Of a stretch of DNA of 33,288 nt, positions 14,695-22,788 are shown piece by piece. Source of the DNA: Candidatus Woesearchaeota archaeon. Its GTDB lineage: Archaea; Nanobdellota; Nanobdellia; Woesearchaeales; ARS49. The DNA is taken from NCBI GenBank assembly GCA_019323015.1, contig JAHWHY010000015.1, positions 1 to 33,288 of the forward strand. The letters are read 5' to 3'. The position numbers and the translations under genes were made by a program. Numbering within the stretch: position 1 is the first letter of the stretch; each line of letters opens with the position of its first letter. A model generated the notes under the pieces. That model had not been told where the DNA came from, did no database searches, and saw only the letters and a program-made list of their open reading frames with translations.

Positions 14695-15132
14695 TTATTT
14701 TACGCGAATATATTTTCTATCAGTTAATGATTTTTTCATTTTGCTAGTGCCATGTTTTGAAGGCATGATAAGAACAGATTCTATGATGTGTTGATTATTT
14801 TGATAATTCAAGACGCCTAGAAAATAAATATCTCCAAGCTCCCTAGTTATGTTCATAAATTTCCAGTTTGATGGTATTTTTTTAGATTCATCAATTAAAA
14901 TTAGCAAATCTAGGTCAGATGCAGTATGCTTAAAGCCGTTATCTGAATATACTCCATCGTAAACTCCCACTTGTTTAGTTGCAAAAGATCCAACAACATA
15001 TGCTTCTGAAATACAATCGTGTTTAAGTATTTGTTCTGAAATGTATTTTAGTGCTAAAGCTATAACTTCTTCTTGATTATCATATAGTTTCTTATCTGGT
15101 TTTATTTCCCATGGTTTTTTAGGTTGTTCCAT
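14695..15132 (-). CDS. Nucleotidyltransferase-domain protein
   Basis: The 145-residue protein has the core of polymerase-beta-like nucleotidyltransferases: EAYVVGSFATKQ for the GS motif and ASDLDLLILIDES for the D-x-D metal-binding pair, with a later strand near IESVLIMPSK. The stretch between the GS motif and D-x-D is about 24 residues, about twice the usual 9-12, an insertion of VGVYDGVYSDNGFK. Such proteins can act as MNT antitoxins, AMP-transferases or other small enzymes. No HEPN partner is next to it; its neighbours are bud32 and eS1. Confidence 0.72.
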   Translation of the reverse strand: MEQPKKPWEIKPDKKLYDNQEEVIALALKYISEQILKHDCISEAYVVGSFATKQVGVYDGVYSDNGFKHTASDLDLLILIDESKKIPSNWKFMNITRELGDIYFLGVLNYQNNQHIIESVLIMPSKHGTSKMKKSLTDRKYIRVK

Positions 15133-15167
15133 ACTAAATAGAAATAGTTTATGGCATAAAAAGATTC

Positions 15168-15749
15168 TTATTTCTTAGGAATAATCAACTCAATATTTCT
15201 TATCTCAGAACCTGCAATAGGGTAAATCTTTCTTAAAGCATCTGACAAAGCTCTCTGGAACTTCTTGTTAATTATCTCTCTAAGCAAATTCTCAAAAGAA
15301 GCTTTTGCAATTGTTTTTGCAAGATAATCTTTCATCAATTTCCTTAAAGCAGCTTTTGTACCGCCCTGCGCCCTGCCTCTTGTTACAACCAAAGGCTTAA
15401 TCCTGATCTTTTTATCATCAGCAGTCTTAAAAACAATAGAATCATCAATCTTTGAGCGATTCCTTCGCATCAATCTTTTTGTAGCAGCATTGTTAAGCCT
15501 ATATCCAATCATATCTGTGTTAAGCTTCTCACCTGCAAAGCTTGTTATCAAGAATTTAGCCATGATATTCTGCTTCTGAGGCTCGCCAGTAATAGTTGTC
15601 ATGCTCACAGAAAGCTTCCTGCCAACAGCATTCTTAGGCTCCTCAACATGCATCTCCCCAATCTGCTTTTCATTGAACAATTTAGGGGCTATAACAGGAA
15701 CCCATCTCTTCTTCTTAACTACAACTTTCGCTACTTGTTTTTTAGCCAT
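15168..15749 (-). CDS. rps3ae: Small ribosomal subunit protein eS1 (S3Ae)
   Basis: eS1 is an archaeal/eukaryotic 30S subunit protein near the mRNA exit. The 193 residues match the family: KKKRWVPVIAPKLFNEKQIGE, a VGRKLSVSMTTITGEPQKQN beta segment, the basic TKRLMRRNRSKIDDS and TRGRAQGGTKAALRKLM. TATA-like CTTTATAAAT about 35 bases upstream on the minus strand gives the promoter. The gene is not next to other ribosomal proteins here. Identification is secure. Confidence 0.95.
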   Translation of the reverse strand: MAKKQVAKVVVKKKRWVPVIAPKLFNEKQIGEMHVEEPKNAVGRKLSVSMTTITGEPQKQNIMAKFLITSFAGEKLNTDMIGYRLNNAATKRLMRRNRSKIDDSIVFKTADDKKIRIKPLVVTRGRAQGGTKAALRKLMKDYLAKTIAKASFENLLREIINKKFQRALSDALRKIYPIAGSEIRNIELIIPKK

Positions 15750-15783
15750 GTTCTCTGAGAATTGGGAATTTATTTATAAAGGT

Positions 15784-15845
15784 TACGAAAATTGCTCTGC
15801 AATTTTAGAACTTCAGCAAATCTTTGATTTGCTGTAAGTTTCGTA
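15784..15845 (-). other. Potential three-way-junction structured element
   Basis: TACGAAA (15784-15790) pairs with TTTCGTA (15839-15845). Inside are two hairpins: AAAATTGC-TCT-GCAATTTT (15788-15806) and CAGCAAATC-TTT-GATTTGCTG (15814-15834), the second extended by AACTT/AAGTT. This fills the gap between the eS1 promoter and the end of the gene at 15846-16313. Because it starts at that gene's 3' end, it might be a 3' UTR structure or terminator. Confidence 0.55.
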
Positions 15846-16313
15846 TTAAGCTTCCTGAGACTTTGCCTTAAATCTGGCACGTGCTTCATAGAAATCAATA
15901 ATATCATCTTGTTTTTTTGCTGGCAAAGAAACACTTAAATCTTTTGCAATGCCTGGAATTACAGTATCTCCAAAATCCCTGACACGCTCTGAAGTTATCA
16001 CGCCGTGCTCTTCAAGAACATCATATGCATCCTGAACTGCATTTAAATAGGATATTCTTGTTCCCTGCCTTAATGCAGCGCACTGCATTTCTGTTGTAAT
16101 AATCCTGTGAGCATCCATGAAATTAACCCTATCATGGGCTGCAGCAGCAATCAACAAGCTTCCAAGACTGGCAGGAAGCCCAGAACTAAATCTTAAAACC
16201 TGAATTGCGCTTGCATCACTTTTCTCTGCAAAATCACAAACTCTATTGATTAGTTCAGAATCCTCAGCAAGCAGTGCCCCTGCATGTCTCACGTCTTCTT
16301 TATTGTAATCCAT
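15846..16313 (-). CDS. Helical protein of unknown function
   Basis: The 155-residue protein is predicted to be almost wholly alpha-helical and soluble, with one alanine-rich helix in the middle (SLGSLLIAAAAHDRVNFMDAHRIIT). No motif or family is recognised. It is preceded on the minus strand by a TATA-like TTTTTAAAC, suggesting a leaderless transcript. It is downstream of the coiled-coil gene at 16352-17014, but with a separate promoter. Confidence 0.5.
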   Translation of the reverse strand: MDYNKEDVRHAGALLAEDSELINRVCDFAEKSDASAIQVLRFSSGLPASLGSLLIAAAAHDRVNFMDAHRIITTEMQCAALRQGTRISYLNAVQDAYDVLEEHGVITSERVRDFGDTVIPGIAKDLSVSLPAKKQDDIIDFYEARARFKAKSQEA

Positions 16314-16351
16314 AAAAAGAATAAAAAGAAGATAGTTTAAAAAGCTGATGA

Positions 16352-17014
16352 TTAAGCAGCCCTTTTCTTAAGCTCTGCGAACTTTTCCTCTGCATCAGCA
16401 ACTGCCTTGTTAAGTGCTTTTTCAGTCTTGTTAAGCCTATGAACCAGGCCCTGATAAACACTCCAGGTCTTGTCAAGAGTGGAGACAAGCTCTTCAGCTG
16501 CATTTCTCTGATCAGTAATTTCAACAAGCACCTTGCCTGCTTTTTTCTTGAAATCCATAAATTCATCTCTTAAAGCACGAACCTTGGAAAAAACAGTGGC
16601 AAAAATAGCAAAAGTCTCTTTTCTGGTCTCTTCAAGCTCGCCCATCTGCGCTGCCTGCTGTGCTGTCATTGCGCCTTTAGCAGATGATTTTACTGCAAGC
16701 TCTTCATTAAATGCCTTTTCAAACTCTGTAAACTTGTCAGTCAGCTTGATAGTAAGCTCTTCATGCTTTTTTAACTCCTCAAGCAGGCGCGCCATTGCAA
16801 GCGCCCACTGAGCCTTCTTGACAGAGATATCATCTATTTTCTTAAGTAATTTCTCAACAATTTCCCTTTCCTTGGTAAAAACAGGCCCTTGTTTTTCAGA
16901 AACAAGAATCTTTTCAGCCTCTTCCAGGGCCTCTGTTAAATCCATCTTAATTTTTTCAGTAACTACTTTTCCTGACGGAGTGATTTTTTTCCTAAGCCAG
17001 CTAATATCCACCAT
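16352..17014 (-). CDS. Coiled-coil protein of unknown function
   Basis: The product of about 220 residues is nearly continuous heptad-like helix from residue 20 to the end (for example TEALEEAEKILVSEKQ, ELKKHEELTIKLTDKFTEFEKAF, LNKTEKALNKAVADAEEKF). The only non-helical part is the short N-terminus MVDISWLRKKITPSGK. ATG at 17014 has GGGAGG at a better distance than the ATG at 17020 that overlaps the upstream stop. It is translationally coupled to the lysine-rich gene before it. It could be a scaffold or envelope-associated coiled coil; no enzymatic motif is present. Confidence 0.6.
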   Translation of the reverse strand: MVDISWLRKKITPSGKVVTEKIKMDLTEALEEAEKILVSEKQGPVFTKEREIVEKLLKKIDDISVKKAQWALAMARLLEELKKHEELTIKLTDKFTEFEKAFNEELAVKSSAKGAMTAQQAAQMGELEETRKETFAIFATVFSKVRALRDEFMDFKKKAGKVLVEITDQRNAAEELVSTLDKTWSVYQGLVHRLNKTEKALNKAVADAEEKFAELKKRAA

Positions 17015-17016
17015 TT

Positions 17017-17247
17017 TCATACCCTCCCAGCCAATTTAACTAATTTTTTAAGATTTTTCTCAATTTTTTGAATTTGTTTCTTTATTTCTTTTCTTGTCTT
17101 TTCCTGCTTGTGAAGAACACTTATGCTTAAAGCATGCTTTGTGTATTTTTTCCCAATGTCATGCAGTTCTTTAGCATGATGCTTAAGAGATTTTTTCTTT
17201 TTAGATTTCCTTGCCTTTTTCTTTTTGGCCTTCTTCTTTTTTGCCAT
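17017..17247 (-). CDS. Small lysine-rich protein
   Basis: The 76-residue protein has a very basic N-terminus, MAKKKKAKKKKARKSKKKK, and a charged helix following (KTRKEIKKQIQKIEKNLKKLVKL). It could bind nucleic acid through its lysine run, as small chromatin-like proteins do, but no family is recognised. It has GAGGTG as Shine-Dalgarno, and its stop overlaps the next gene's first ATG as ATGA, so it is coupled to the coiled-coil protein; the two may work together. Confidence 0.6.
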   Translation of the reverse strand: MAKKKKAKKKKARKSKKKKSLKHHAKELHDIGKKYTKHALSISVLHKQEKTRKEIKKQIQKIEKNLKKLVKLAGRV

Positions 17248-17328
17248 AATTGTGCACCTCGTTTTTGAAAATATGAATTATTCTAGAATTTAATTTAAAA
17301 TTATATAAATATTTCGATGATAAAAGAC

Positions 17329-17757
17329 TTAATCCTTCTTTTTTATCTTGCTTGTGTCAATGCTAACTGTCTGATTCTTTCCAAAAGGGTATCTGTTGTA
17401 GCTCTCGCAAGGCTCCTGGCCGTCACGTATCTTTGCAAAAGGGCATTTTGGAACAACTGGATTTCCCTCAATGCATTCATCCCTTTCCTCGCCCTTAAAA
17501 CTATAATCCATGAAATAAACCTCGCGGCCCACTTTTTCACAATACACCCTGTGAAGCATTGCCCAGACCGCACCTTTCTCTTGGTAACGCCCTGCGCGCG
17601 CAAGTGCTGCTGTTTCAAGAACAGGATTCCTGTTAAACGCTTCAATATCAAGACGCAGCAGCTCTTCTGGACTTAATTCTTCTGGTTCGTCAGAATCTGC
17701 TTCCTGCTGTTCAAGAAATTTGCGTGCTTTTTCAGCTGTTTTATCATCAATACTCAT
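17329..17757 (-). CDS. Unknown protein with conserved-looking cysteines
   Basis: The protein is about 142 residues from ATG 17757, chosen because a strong GTGGGGGGAG is 4 bases upstream; the ATG at 17772 would make that site part of the protein. The C-terminal half has CEK, ECIEGNPVVPKCP and EPCES, an arrangement that might bind zinc. The N-terminal half is acidic (EADSDEPEELSPEEL). TATA-like CTTTATAAATA at about 17795 overlaps the end of the gap after gyrB. Function not recognised. Confidence 0.55.
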   Translation of the reverse strand: MSIDDKTAEKARKFLEQQEADSDEPEELSPEELLRLDIEAFNRNPVLETAALARAGRYQEKGAVWAMLHRVYCEKVGREVYFMDYSFKGEERDECIEGNPVVPKCPFAKIRDGQEPCESYNRYPFGKNQTVSIDTSKIKKKD

Positions 17758-17806
17758 AATCTCCCCCCACAAATATTTGAAAATAGCAGTTATTTATAAA
17801 GTTTGG

Positions 17807-19750
17807 TCAAATATCCAACTCACTAACTTCCTTTGCATGCTCCTTGATGAATTCTCTTCTTGGCTCTACATCATCGCCCATCAGGACAGAGAATATCTCG
17901 TCAGCATGAACAGCGTCTTCAATAGCGACTTGCTTTAATTTTCTTGTCTTAGGATCCATTGTAGTCTCCCACAACTGCTTTGGATTCATCTCACCAAGAC
18001 CTTTGTATCTTTGGATTGAGATTCCTTCTGTGCCAAGCTCTTTCAGAAGTTTCTCTTTTTCATCATCATTATAGACGTAATATTCTTTCTTGCCTTTCTT
18101 TATTTTATACAAAGGAGGCATAGCCAAGTAAACTTTTCCAGCCTGAATCAAAGGCTGCATGTGCCTGTAAAAGAATGTTAGCAATAAACACGCGATGTGA
18201 TTGCCGTCAACATCAGCATCTGTCATGATTATAATCTTGTCATATCTTCTCTTGTCTGCACTGAATTCATCACCAAGGCCTGTTCCAATTGCAGTGATCA
18301 TTGTGCCGATTTCCTCGTTCTTTAAGACCTTGATCAATCTTGCTTTTTCAACATTGATAATTTTTCCTCTTAGCGGCAGAATAGCCTGAAATTCTCTATT
18401 ACGTCCCTGTTTTGCAGAGCCTCCTGCAGAATCACCCTCAACAAGAAACAATTCTGACTTTGAAGGGTCCTTAGATGCGCAGTCAGCAAGCTTTCCAGGA
18501 AGAGTGCTAACATCTAACAAGCCTTTTCTTCTCACTAATTCTCTTGCTTTTCTTGCAGCTTCTCTTGCTCTTGCAGATTCCAAGCCTTTGCCAATGATGT
18601 GCTTTGCAATAGAAGGATTTTCCTCAAAAAAATTTGAAAGATTTTCTGTCACAGCAGAATCAACAGCACCTTTTACTTCTGAATTGCCTAGTTTTGTCTT
18701 TGTTTGCCCTTCGAATTGAGGATTAGGAACTTTTACTGAAATTATTGCGGTGAGTCCTTCTCTGATATCATCTGCACTTAATCTCTTGACAGCCTTTCCA
18801 AACATATTGTGTTTTTCACCATACTTGTTTATGCATCTAGTAAGAGCTGTCTTGAATCCAGAAAGATGAGTTCCGCCTTCATGTGTGTTTATGTTGTTTG
18901 CAAAACTAAAGACAGTCTCTCCAAAATCAGTTGTGTATTGCAAAGCAACCTCTATCTTGAATTCATTTTTCTCTGCTTCAAAATAAATCGGCTTGTGCAG
19001 GGCTGTTTTCTTCTTGTCCAGGAACTCAACAAACTCTTTTATTCCACCGTCGTACTTGAATTTCTCTTCTTTGCCTGTTCTTTCATCTGAGAGAACAATC
19101 TCAATACCTTTGTTAAGGAATGCAAGCTCTCTCAGTCTTTTCTTTAGAATATCAAAATCAAACTCATTTCTCTCCATAATTGTGAAGTCTGGAATAAACT
19201 TGATTGTTGTTCCAGTGCCTTCAGCAGGGCCAACTTCCACTAAATCTGTAGTAGGTGTTCCTTTAGAGAATTCTTGTCTGTATAATTTACCATTTCTTCT
19301 AACTTCAGCAATGAGTTTTTCTGATAAAGCATTAGTTACAGAGATACCTACTCCATGCAGTCCTCCTGAAACCTTGTAAGCATTATGGTCAAACTTGCCG
19401 CCTGCATGCAGGACTGTCAAAACAACTGTCAGAGCTGATTTCTTGAACTTTGGGTGCATATCTGTTGGTATGCCTCTTCCATTGTCCTGTATTGTGATAA
19501 AACCGTCTTTTCCTATGATAACATTGATTTTAGTGCAATAACCTGCCAGAGCCTCATCTATGGCGTTATCAATGGCTTCATAAGCCATGTGATGCATTCC
19601 CCTGAGGTCTGTAGAGCCAATAAACATGCCAGGACGCCTTCTGACAGGCTCCATGCCTTCTAATACCTGAATTTCCTTAGCACCATAGCTAGCATGTTCA
19701 TGAGGTTCTGGTTTCATAGTTCCAACTTGCTCTTTGTTTTCTTCAGTCAT
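17807..19750 (-). CDS. gyrB: DNA gyrase subunit B
   Basis: GyrB is the ATPase and Toprim subunit of gyrase, which puts negative supercoils into DNA. The 647 residues have the complete order: GHKL ATPase (about 20-230) with EAIDNAIDEALAGY, IQDNGRGIPTDMHP and KVSGGLHGVGISVTNALS; transducer (about 230-400) with QTKTKLGN; Toprim (about 425-540) with ELFLVEGDSAGGSAKQGR and MTDADVDGNHIACLLL; and C-terminal QRYKGLGEMNPKQLWETTMDP. Gyrase in archaea came from bacteria. In the Toprim region, NHIACLL replaces the usual AHIRTLL, at a non-catalytic place. gyrA is not in the window on either side. TATA-like GTTTATAAATA lies near 19800 on the minus strand. Confidence 0.97.
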   Translation of the reverse strand: MTEENKEQVGTMKPEPHEHASYGAKEIQVLEGMEPVRRRPGMFIGSTDLRGMHHMAYEAIDNAIDEALAGYCTKINVIIGKDGFITIQDNGRGIPTDMHPKFKKSALTVVLTVLHAGGKFDHNAYKVSGGLHGVGISVTNALSEKLIAEVRRNGKLYRQEFSKGTPTTDLVEVGPAEGTGTTIKFIPDFTIMERNEFDFDILKKRLRELAFLNKGIEIVLSDERTGKEEKFKYDGGIKEFVEFLDKKKTALHKPIYFEAEKNEFKIEVALQYTTDFGETVFSFANNINTHEGGTHLSGFKTALTRCINKYGEKHNMFGKAVKRLSADDIREGLTAIISVKVPNPQFEGQTKTKLGNSEVKGAVDSAVTENLSNFFEENPSIAKHIIGKGLESARAREAARKARELVRRKGLLDVSTLPGKLADCASKDPSKSELFLVEGDSAGGSAKQGRNREFQAILPLRGKIINVEKARLIKVLKNEEIGTMITAIGTGLGDEFSADKRRYDKIIIMTDADVDGNHIACLLLTFFYRHMQPLIQAGKVYLAMPPLYKIKKGKKEYYVYNDDEKEKLLKELGTEGISIQRYKGLGEMNPKQLWETTMDPKTRKLKQVAIEDAVHADEIFSVLMGDDVEPRREFIKEHAKEVSELDI

Positions 19751-19914
19751 TTTTAAGACGAGAAAAGGTCTTCACCTCTATGAATTAAGAAATGCCTGTT
19801 ATTTATAAACCTTTTGTTTGAATTCTGGGGTTTCAAAGGCTGTATTGCCTGAATTCTTAAGAATTACAGCGAGGATAAACATTTTTGCGGCCGGCTTTTG
19901 CGTTTCCTATCAAA

Positions 19915-19951
19915 TTTACCGGGAATCCCGGTAAAAAGCGTAATGTTTATA
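19915..19951 (+). promoter_or_regulatory. Palindrome upstream of a TATA box
   Basis: TTTACCGGG (19915-19923)-AAT-CCCGGTAAA (19927-19935) is a perfect 9-base inverted repeat, GC-rich against an AT-rich background. TTTATAAAT follows at about 19946, and the ATPase gene begins at 19977. Its position just upstream of the TATA box is where an archaeal activator or repressor would bind. It could instead be a terminator hairpin for something to the left, but no plus-strand gene is there. Confidence 0.55.
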
Positions 19952-19976
19952 AATGATATCATATTCCTGGTATAAA

Positions 19977-20936
19977 ATGAAGATACACTTGCCAAACAGC
20001 GCATTTTTAGGTAACATAGATTCTTTTCTAAGACGTTTTGATAGTTCAGGCCCTGACAAATTAGAAATAACTGCAAACAAAAAGTGGATATCCATTCACC
20101 CCGCAGTTTTAGCAATGACTGCTGCGTTAGGCCTAGCAGTCGGACCAAAGAATATACACTGCGAAAAATTAGAGGCAGCATCTAAGCATTACTTAGAAAG
20201 AATGGGCTTGTTCAAGCTCTTAGGCATTAAATCAAAAATTGAAATCACAGAACATGAGCCTGCAGGGCGATTTATTCCTCTCACAAAAATAACAAATTCT
20301 CAAGAGCTTTCCAGATTCATAGCAGACACAATACCTTTGCTTCACCTAAAACCAGAACAAGCCGCCCCAATAAAATACATACTTAGTGAGCTGGTCAGGA
20401 ATGTACTTGAACACGCCCATGCAAAGAATGGGGCAATAGTAGCTGCACAGTATTACAAAAAAAGCAATACAATAAGAATAGGAATTGCAGACACTGGAGT
20501 GGGCATCAGGGAAACAATAAGCCAGTCACACTCTGCTACGACAGATTTAGAGGCAATCAAGCTTGCATTAACCCCAGGAATTACAGGCACCACACGCAGG
20601 CTTGGCGGGACAGAGCAAAACGCAGGCGCAGGACTTTTTTTTATCAAGTCCATTGCAAAAGTTAACAGGGATTTCTTCCTGATTTACAGTGGAAATGCTG
20701 TGTACAAGCTTTTAAAAAGCAAACCAGGCAAAATAAGATTATATGCAGACCCATTTAAAGACAGGCATTCTGCTGGAGAAGATTTTCCATTTTGGCAAGG
20801 GACAGTAGTAGGTATTGACATAAATCTTGATGAAACAAAAGAATTCTCACTTCTTCTTGATCTCATAAGGGACATTTATATCAAAACAATCAAAGAAAGG
20901 CGTAAAGAAAAATACAGGAGGCCACGATTCATATGA
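19977..20936 (+). CDS. GHKL-type ATP-binding protein paired with STAS-like partner
   Basis: The protein is about 319 residues from ATG 19977, about 25-30 bases after a TATA box; ATG 19953 lies within the promoter. The N-terminal 120 residues are unknown. A histidine-kinase-type ATPase domain follows (about 125-260): N box ILSELVRNVLEHAHA, G1 box GIADTGVGI, G2 box NAGAGLFFIKSIAK. No phosphorylatable histidine domain is visible. Its stop overlaps the start of a DUF4325 gene (ATGA). ATPases paired to DUF4325 are seen in bacteria and recall anti-sigma kinases paired with STAS proteins. Function in archaea is unknown. Confidence 0.75.
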   Translation: MKIHLPNSAFLGNIDSFLRRFDSSGPDKLEITANKKWISIHPAVLAMTAALGLAVGPKNIHCEKLEAASKHYLERMGLFKLLGIKSKIEITEHEPAGRFIPLTKITNSQELSRFIADTIPLLHLKPEQAAPIKYILSELVRNVLEHAHAKNGAIVAAQYYKKSNTIRIGIADTGVGIRETISQSHSATTDLEAIKLALTPGITGTTRRLGGTEQNAGAGLFFIKSIAKVNRDFFLIYSGNAVYKLLKSKPGKIRLYADPFKDRHSAGEDFPFWQGTVVGIDINLDETKEFSLLLDLIRDIYIKTIKERRKEKYRRPRFI

Positions 20937-21223
20937 TTGAAATTAAATTATTGCCTGTCGTGGGTAGTTTTGCAGAGAACAAGGACCTGGCAAGAGATAT
21001 ACGGATTAAGAAAATAATTCCTGCGCTTGAAAAAGGGCAGAAGGTTACACTAGATTTCAAAGGCATTGATTCAGCCACACAATCTTTTATACATGCCCTT
21101 ATCAGTGACTTAATCAGAAACTATGGCGCTGAAGTCCTTGACAAAGTTTATTTTAAGGACTGCAGCGAGACTGTGAGAAAGATTATACAGATAGTAGTGG
21201 ATTACATGCAAGAAATGGACTAA
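20933..21223 (+). CDS. STAS-like protein, DUF4325 family
   Basis: The 96-residue protein matches the STAS-like DUF4325 domain (PF14213): VVGSFAENKDLARDI, the core VTLDFKGIDSATQSFIHALISDLIR and the end FKDCSETVRKIIQIVVDYM. STAS proteins such as SpoIIAA act as anti-sigma antagonists, switched by phosphorylation; the conserved serine and threonine near SATQS could be such a site, but this is inferred. It overlaps the ATPase gene by 4 bases and is surely co-translated with it. Confidence 0.82.
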   Translation: MIEIKLLPVVGSFAENKDLARDIRIKKIIPALEKGQKVTLDFKGIDSATQSFIHALISDLIRNYGAEVLDKVYFKDCSETVRKIIQIVVDYMQEMD

Positions 21224-21334
21224 TTATTTTTCAATATTTAAAATAATTCTGTTTGTAACTTAATAGTGGTTACAAAAACGAAAGGTTTAAATAGTAGAAG
21301 TACATAATATTGTGTATTCGGGGTGAAGATTAAA

Positions 21335-21904
21335 ATGGCAGAAGACAAAGAGAAAAAGCCAAAAGGATTCAGAAGCATACAAAAATTACTGGCAGCTGGA
21401 TTGACAATACTTGGGTCTCAGGCACAGTTGCGCTCTGAAGAGCAGGAAACAGAATATCATGGAAAGCCAGAGATAGAAATACATCAGGTCTGTGACAGAA
21501 GAACGGCACAAAAAAGCAATGATCTTGGTTCTTTTCTTCAATTTGACTGTGTGGAAAGCAATGCAGGAGATGATGCAGAGCATATTTATGCAGCAGAAGA
21601 GATAAGAAGAACAGAGCATTACAGAACAGCAAGAGAAGCCCTGCAGCATGCTTATGCAGAATCTAACAGCCCAGGAACACCTACATGCACAAATGATGTT
21701 CGCAAAGAGATAGAAAGCCTTGAAGCAGAATTAACTGCACAGTTTAATAGCAATGATGTGTATTCAGGCAGAACACTTGAACTCGCAAAAAAACTTTTTG
21801 CATACAAGCTAGCTGTTGAAGATGCAGCAAGAGAAGACGGGCAAACAGGTGAAGAAAAATACAGCGGAATATTCGATATAACACCAAAAGAAAAAGGTGA
21901 GTGA
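21335..21904 (+). CDS. Unknown protein, first gene of a three-gene operon
   Basis: The protein starts at ATG 21335, after GGGGTGAAGATTAAA; GTG 21323 is less likely. It is about 189 residues. A short hydrophobic segment near the N-terminus (IQKLLAAGLTILGSQAQ, about residues 14-30) may be a weak signal or membrane helix. The rest is charged helix, with three cysteines. No family is recognised. The genes at 21907 and 22329 follow with overlap or 2-base gaps, each with an AAAGGTGA Shine-Dalgarno site, so they form one operon. Confidence 0.55.
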   Translation: MAEDKEKKPKGFRSIQKLLAAGLTILGSQAQLRSEEQETEYHGKPEIEIHQVCDRRTAQKSNDLGSFLQFDCVESNAGDDAEHIYAAEEIRRTEHYRTAREALQHAYAESNSPGTPTCTNDVRKEIESLEAELTAQFNSNDVYSGRTLELAKKLFAYKLAVEDAAREDGQTGEEKYSGIFDITPKEKGE

Positions 21905-21906
21905 AA

Positions 21907-22326
21907 ATGTACGAACAAGACGAAAACGGCACTATTTATGACCCAGACAAAGAAGTGACTGGCGAACAAATTGGTGAAGCATTAAATGAAAGGATTGCAA
22001 GTTTCAAAAAAACAGTAAAAGAAACAGGCATTTTTGATAACTTAAGAGGGCGATTGTTAGGTGCTGCTGCAGGAGCTTTAATGCTGTCATTGATTCCAAT
22101 AAGCAAAGGTATTCAAAACTATCAAAGGAATATAAGCTGCCAAAGAATGCAAGAATACAGACTTGCCTTGCGAGACATATACCATGGCAACACTACAGAA
22201 GGCAGAAAAGCCCTGGAGAGACTAGCTGATAATTGGACACTTGAAAGCTTTATAACAGCAGGTGTTGAAGACGGCACAAGTGAATTAGCACAAAACGCAT
22301 TAGACAGACTAGAAAAAGGTGACTAA
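21907..22326 (+). CDS. Unknown single-span membrane protein
   Basis: Start ATG 21907 follows AAAGGTGAGTGAAA; the upstream stop TGA lies within this. The 139 residues have a single hydrophobic segment, about 51-68 (LLGAAAGALMLSLIPIS), following a charged N-terminal part. After it is a helical domain with repeat-like EGRKALERLADNWTLES and TSELAQNALDRLEK, which looks somewhat TPR- or HEAT-like. No family is recognised. Middle gene of the three-gene operon. Confidence 0.55.
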   Translation: MYEQDENGTIYDPDKEVTGEQIGEALNERIASFKKTVKETGIFDNLRGRLLGAAAGALMLSLIPISKGIQNYQRNISCQRMQEYRLALRDIYHGNTTEGRKALERLADNWTLESFITAGVEDGTSELAQNALDRLEKGD

Positions 22327-22328
22327 AA

Positions 22329-22688
22329 ATGATACCAGACAGAGAAACACAAAACGAATACATCCTGGCAACAGTAGGAAGACTAGTGATGGGAGAATGG
22401 GGCCAGATGATGGAGAACATAGGATGCTTGTTAAGGACAGGAACAGTCGTGTCTGACCCTGCAGTGAGGATAAGAAAACAGCATCTTGCACCAAAGTATG
22501 CAGGAAGGCCAGAAGGACAGGATTTTGCACCTTCAATAGAAGATGCGCTTGAGAGGGGAGAATCATTTGACAGAGAAGACCCATTGTTCAAGGCATACCT
22601 GTTGGGAACACTTAAAGAAGAAGATCCAATCGAAAAACTAACAGAAGATATGCTGTATTCATCTGTTAGATATTCAGCATCTGCTTAG
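22329..22688 (+). CDS. Unknown protein, third gene of the operon
   Basis: The 119-residue protein starts two bases after the upstream stop, after AAAGGTGACTAAAA. It seems soluble and partly helical. The middle portion (RIRKQHLAPKYAGRPEG) is basic while the C-terminal half is acidic. It has no recognised motif. The operon context suggests it works with the membrane protein before it. Confidence 0.5.
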   Translation: MIPDRETQNEYILATVGRLVMGEWGQMMENIGCLLRTGTVVSDPAVRIRKQHLAPKYAGRPEGQDFAPSIEDALERGESFDREDPLFKAYLLGTLKEEDPIEKLTEDMLYSSVRYSASA

Positions 22689-22788
22689 ATTTTTATTTTA
22701 TAATCAAAATGAAAGGAAAATACAACGCAGGCTGCTATTCAAGCGTGTTATTACCACTAATCAATGCTAAAAAGGGAAAACTTTAAAA

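Noticed and set aside
19850..19875. TGCCTGAATTCT shared with 32279-32291
   Set aside because: Only about 12 bases match and no further alignment follows; not enough to call a third repeat family.
22709..22786. 25-codon frame just before the kinase-like gene
   Set aside because: It begins only about 14 bases after the TATA-like box and has no Shine-Dalgarno site, so it is probably chance.
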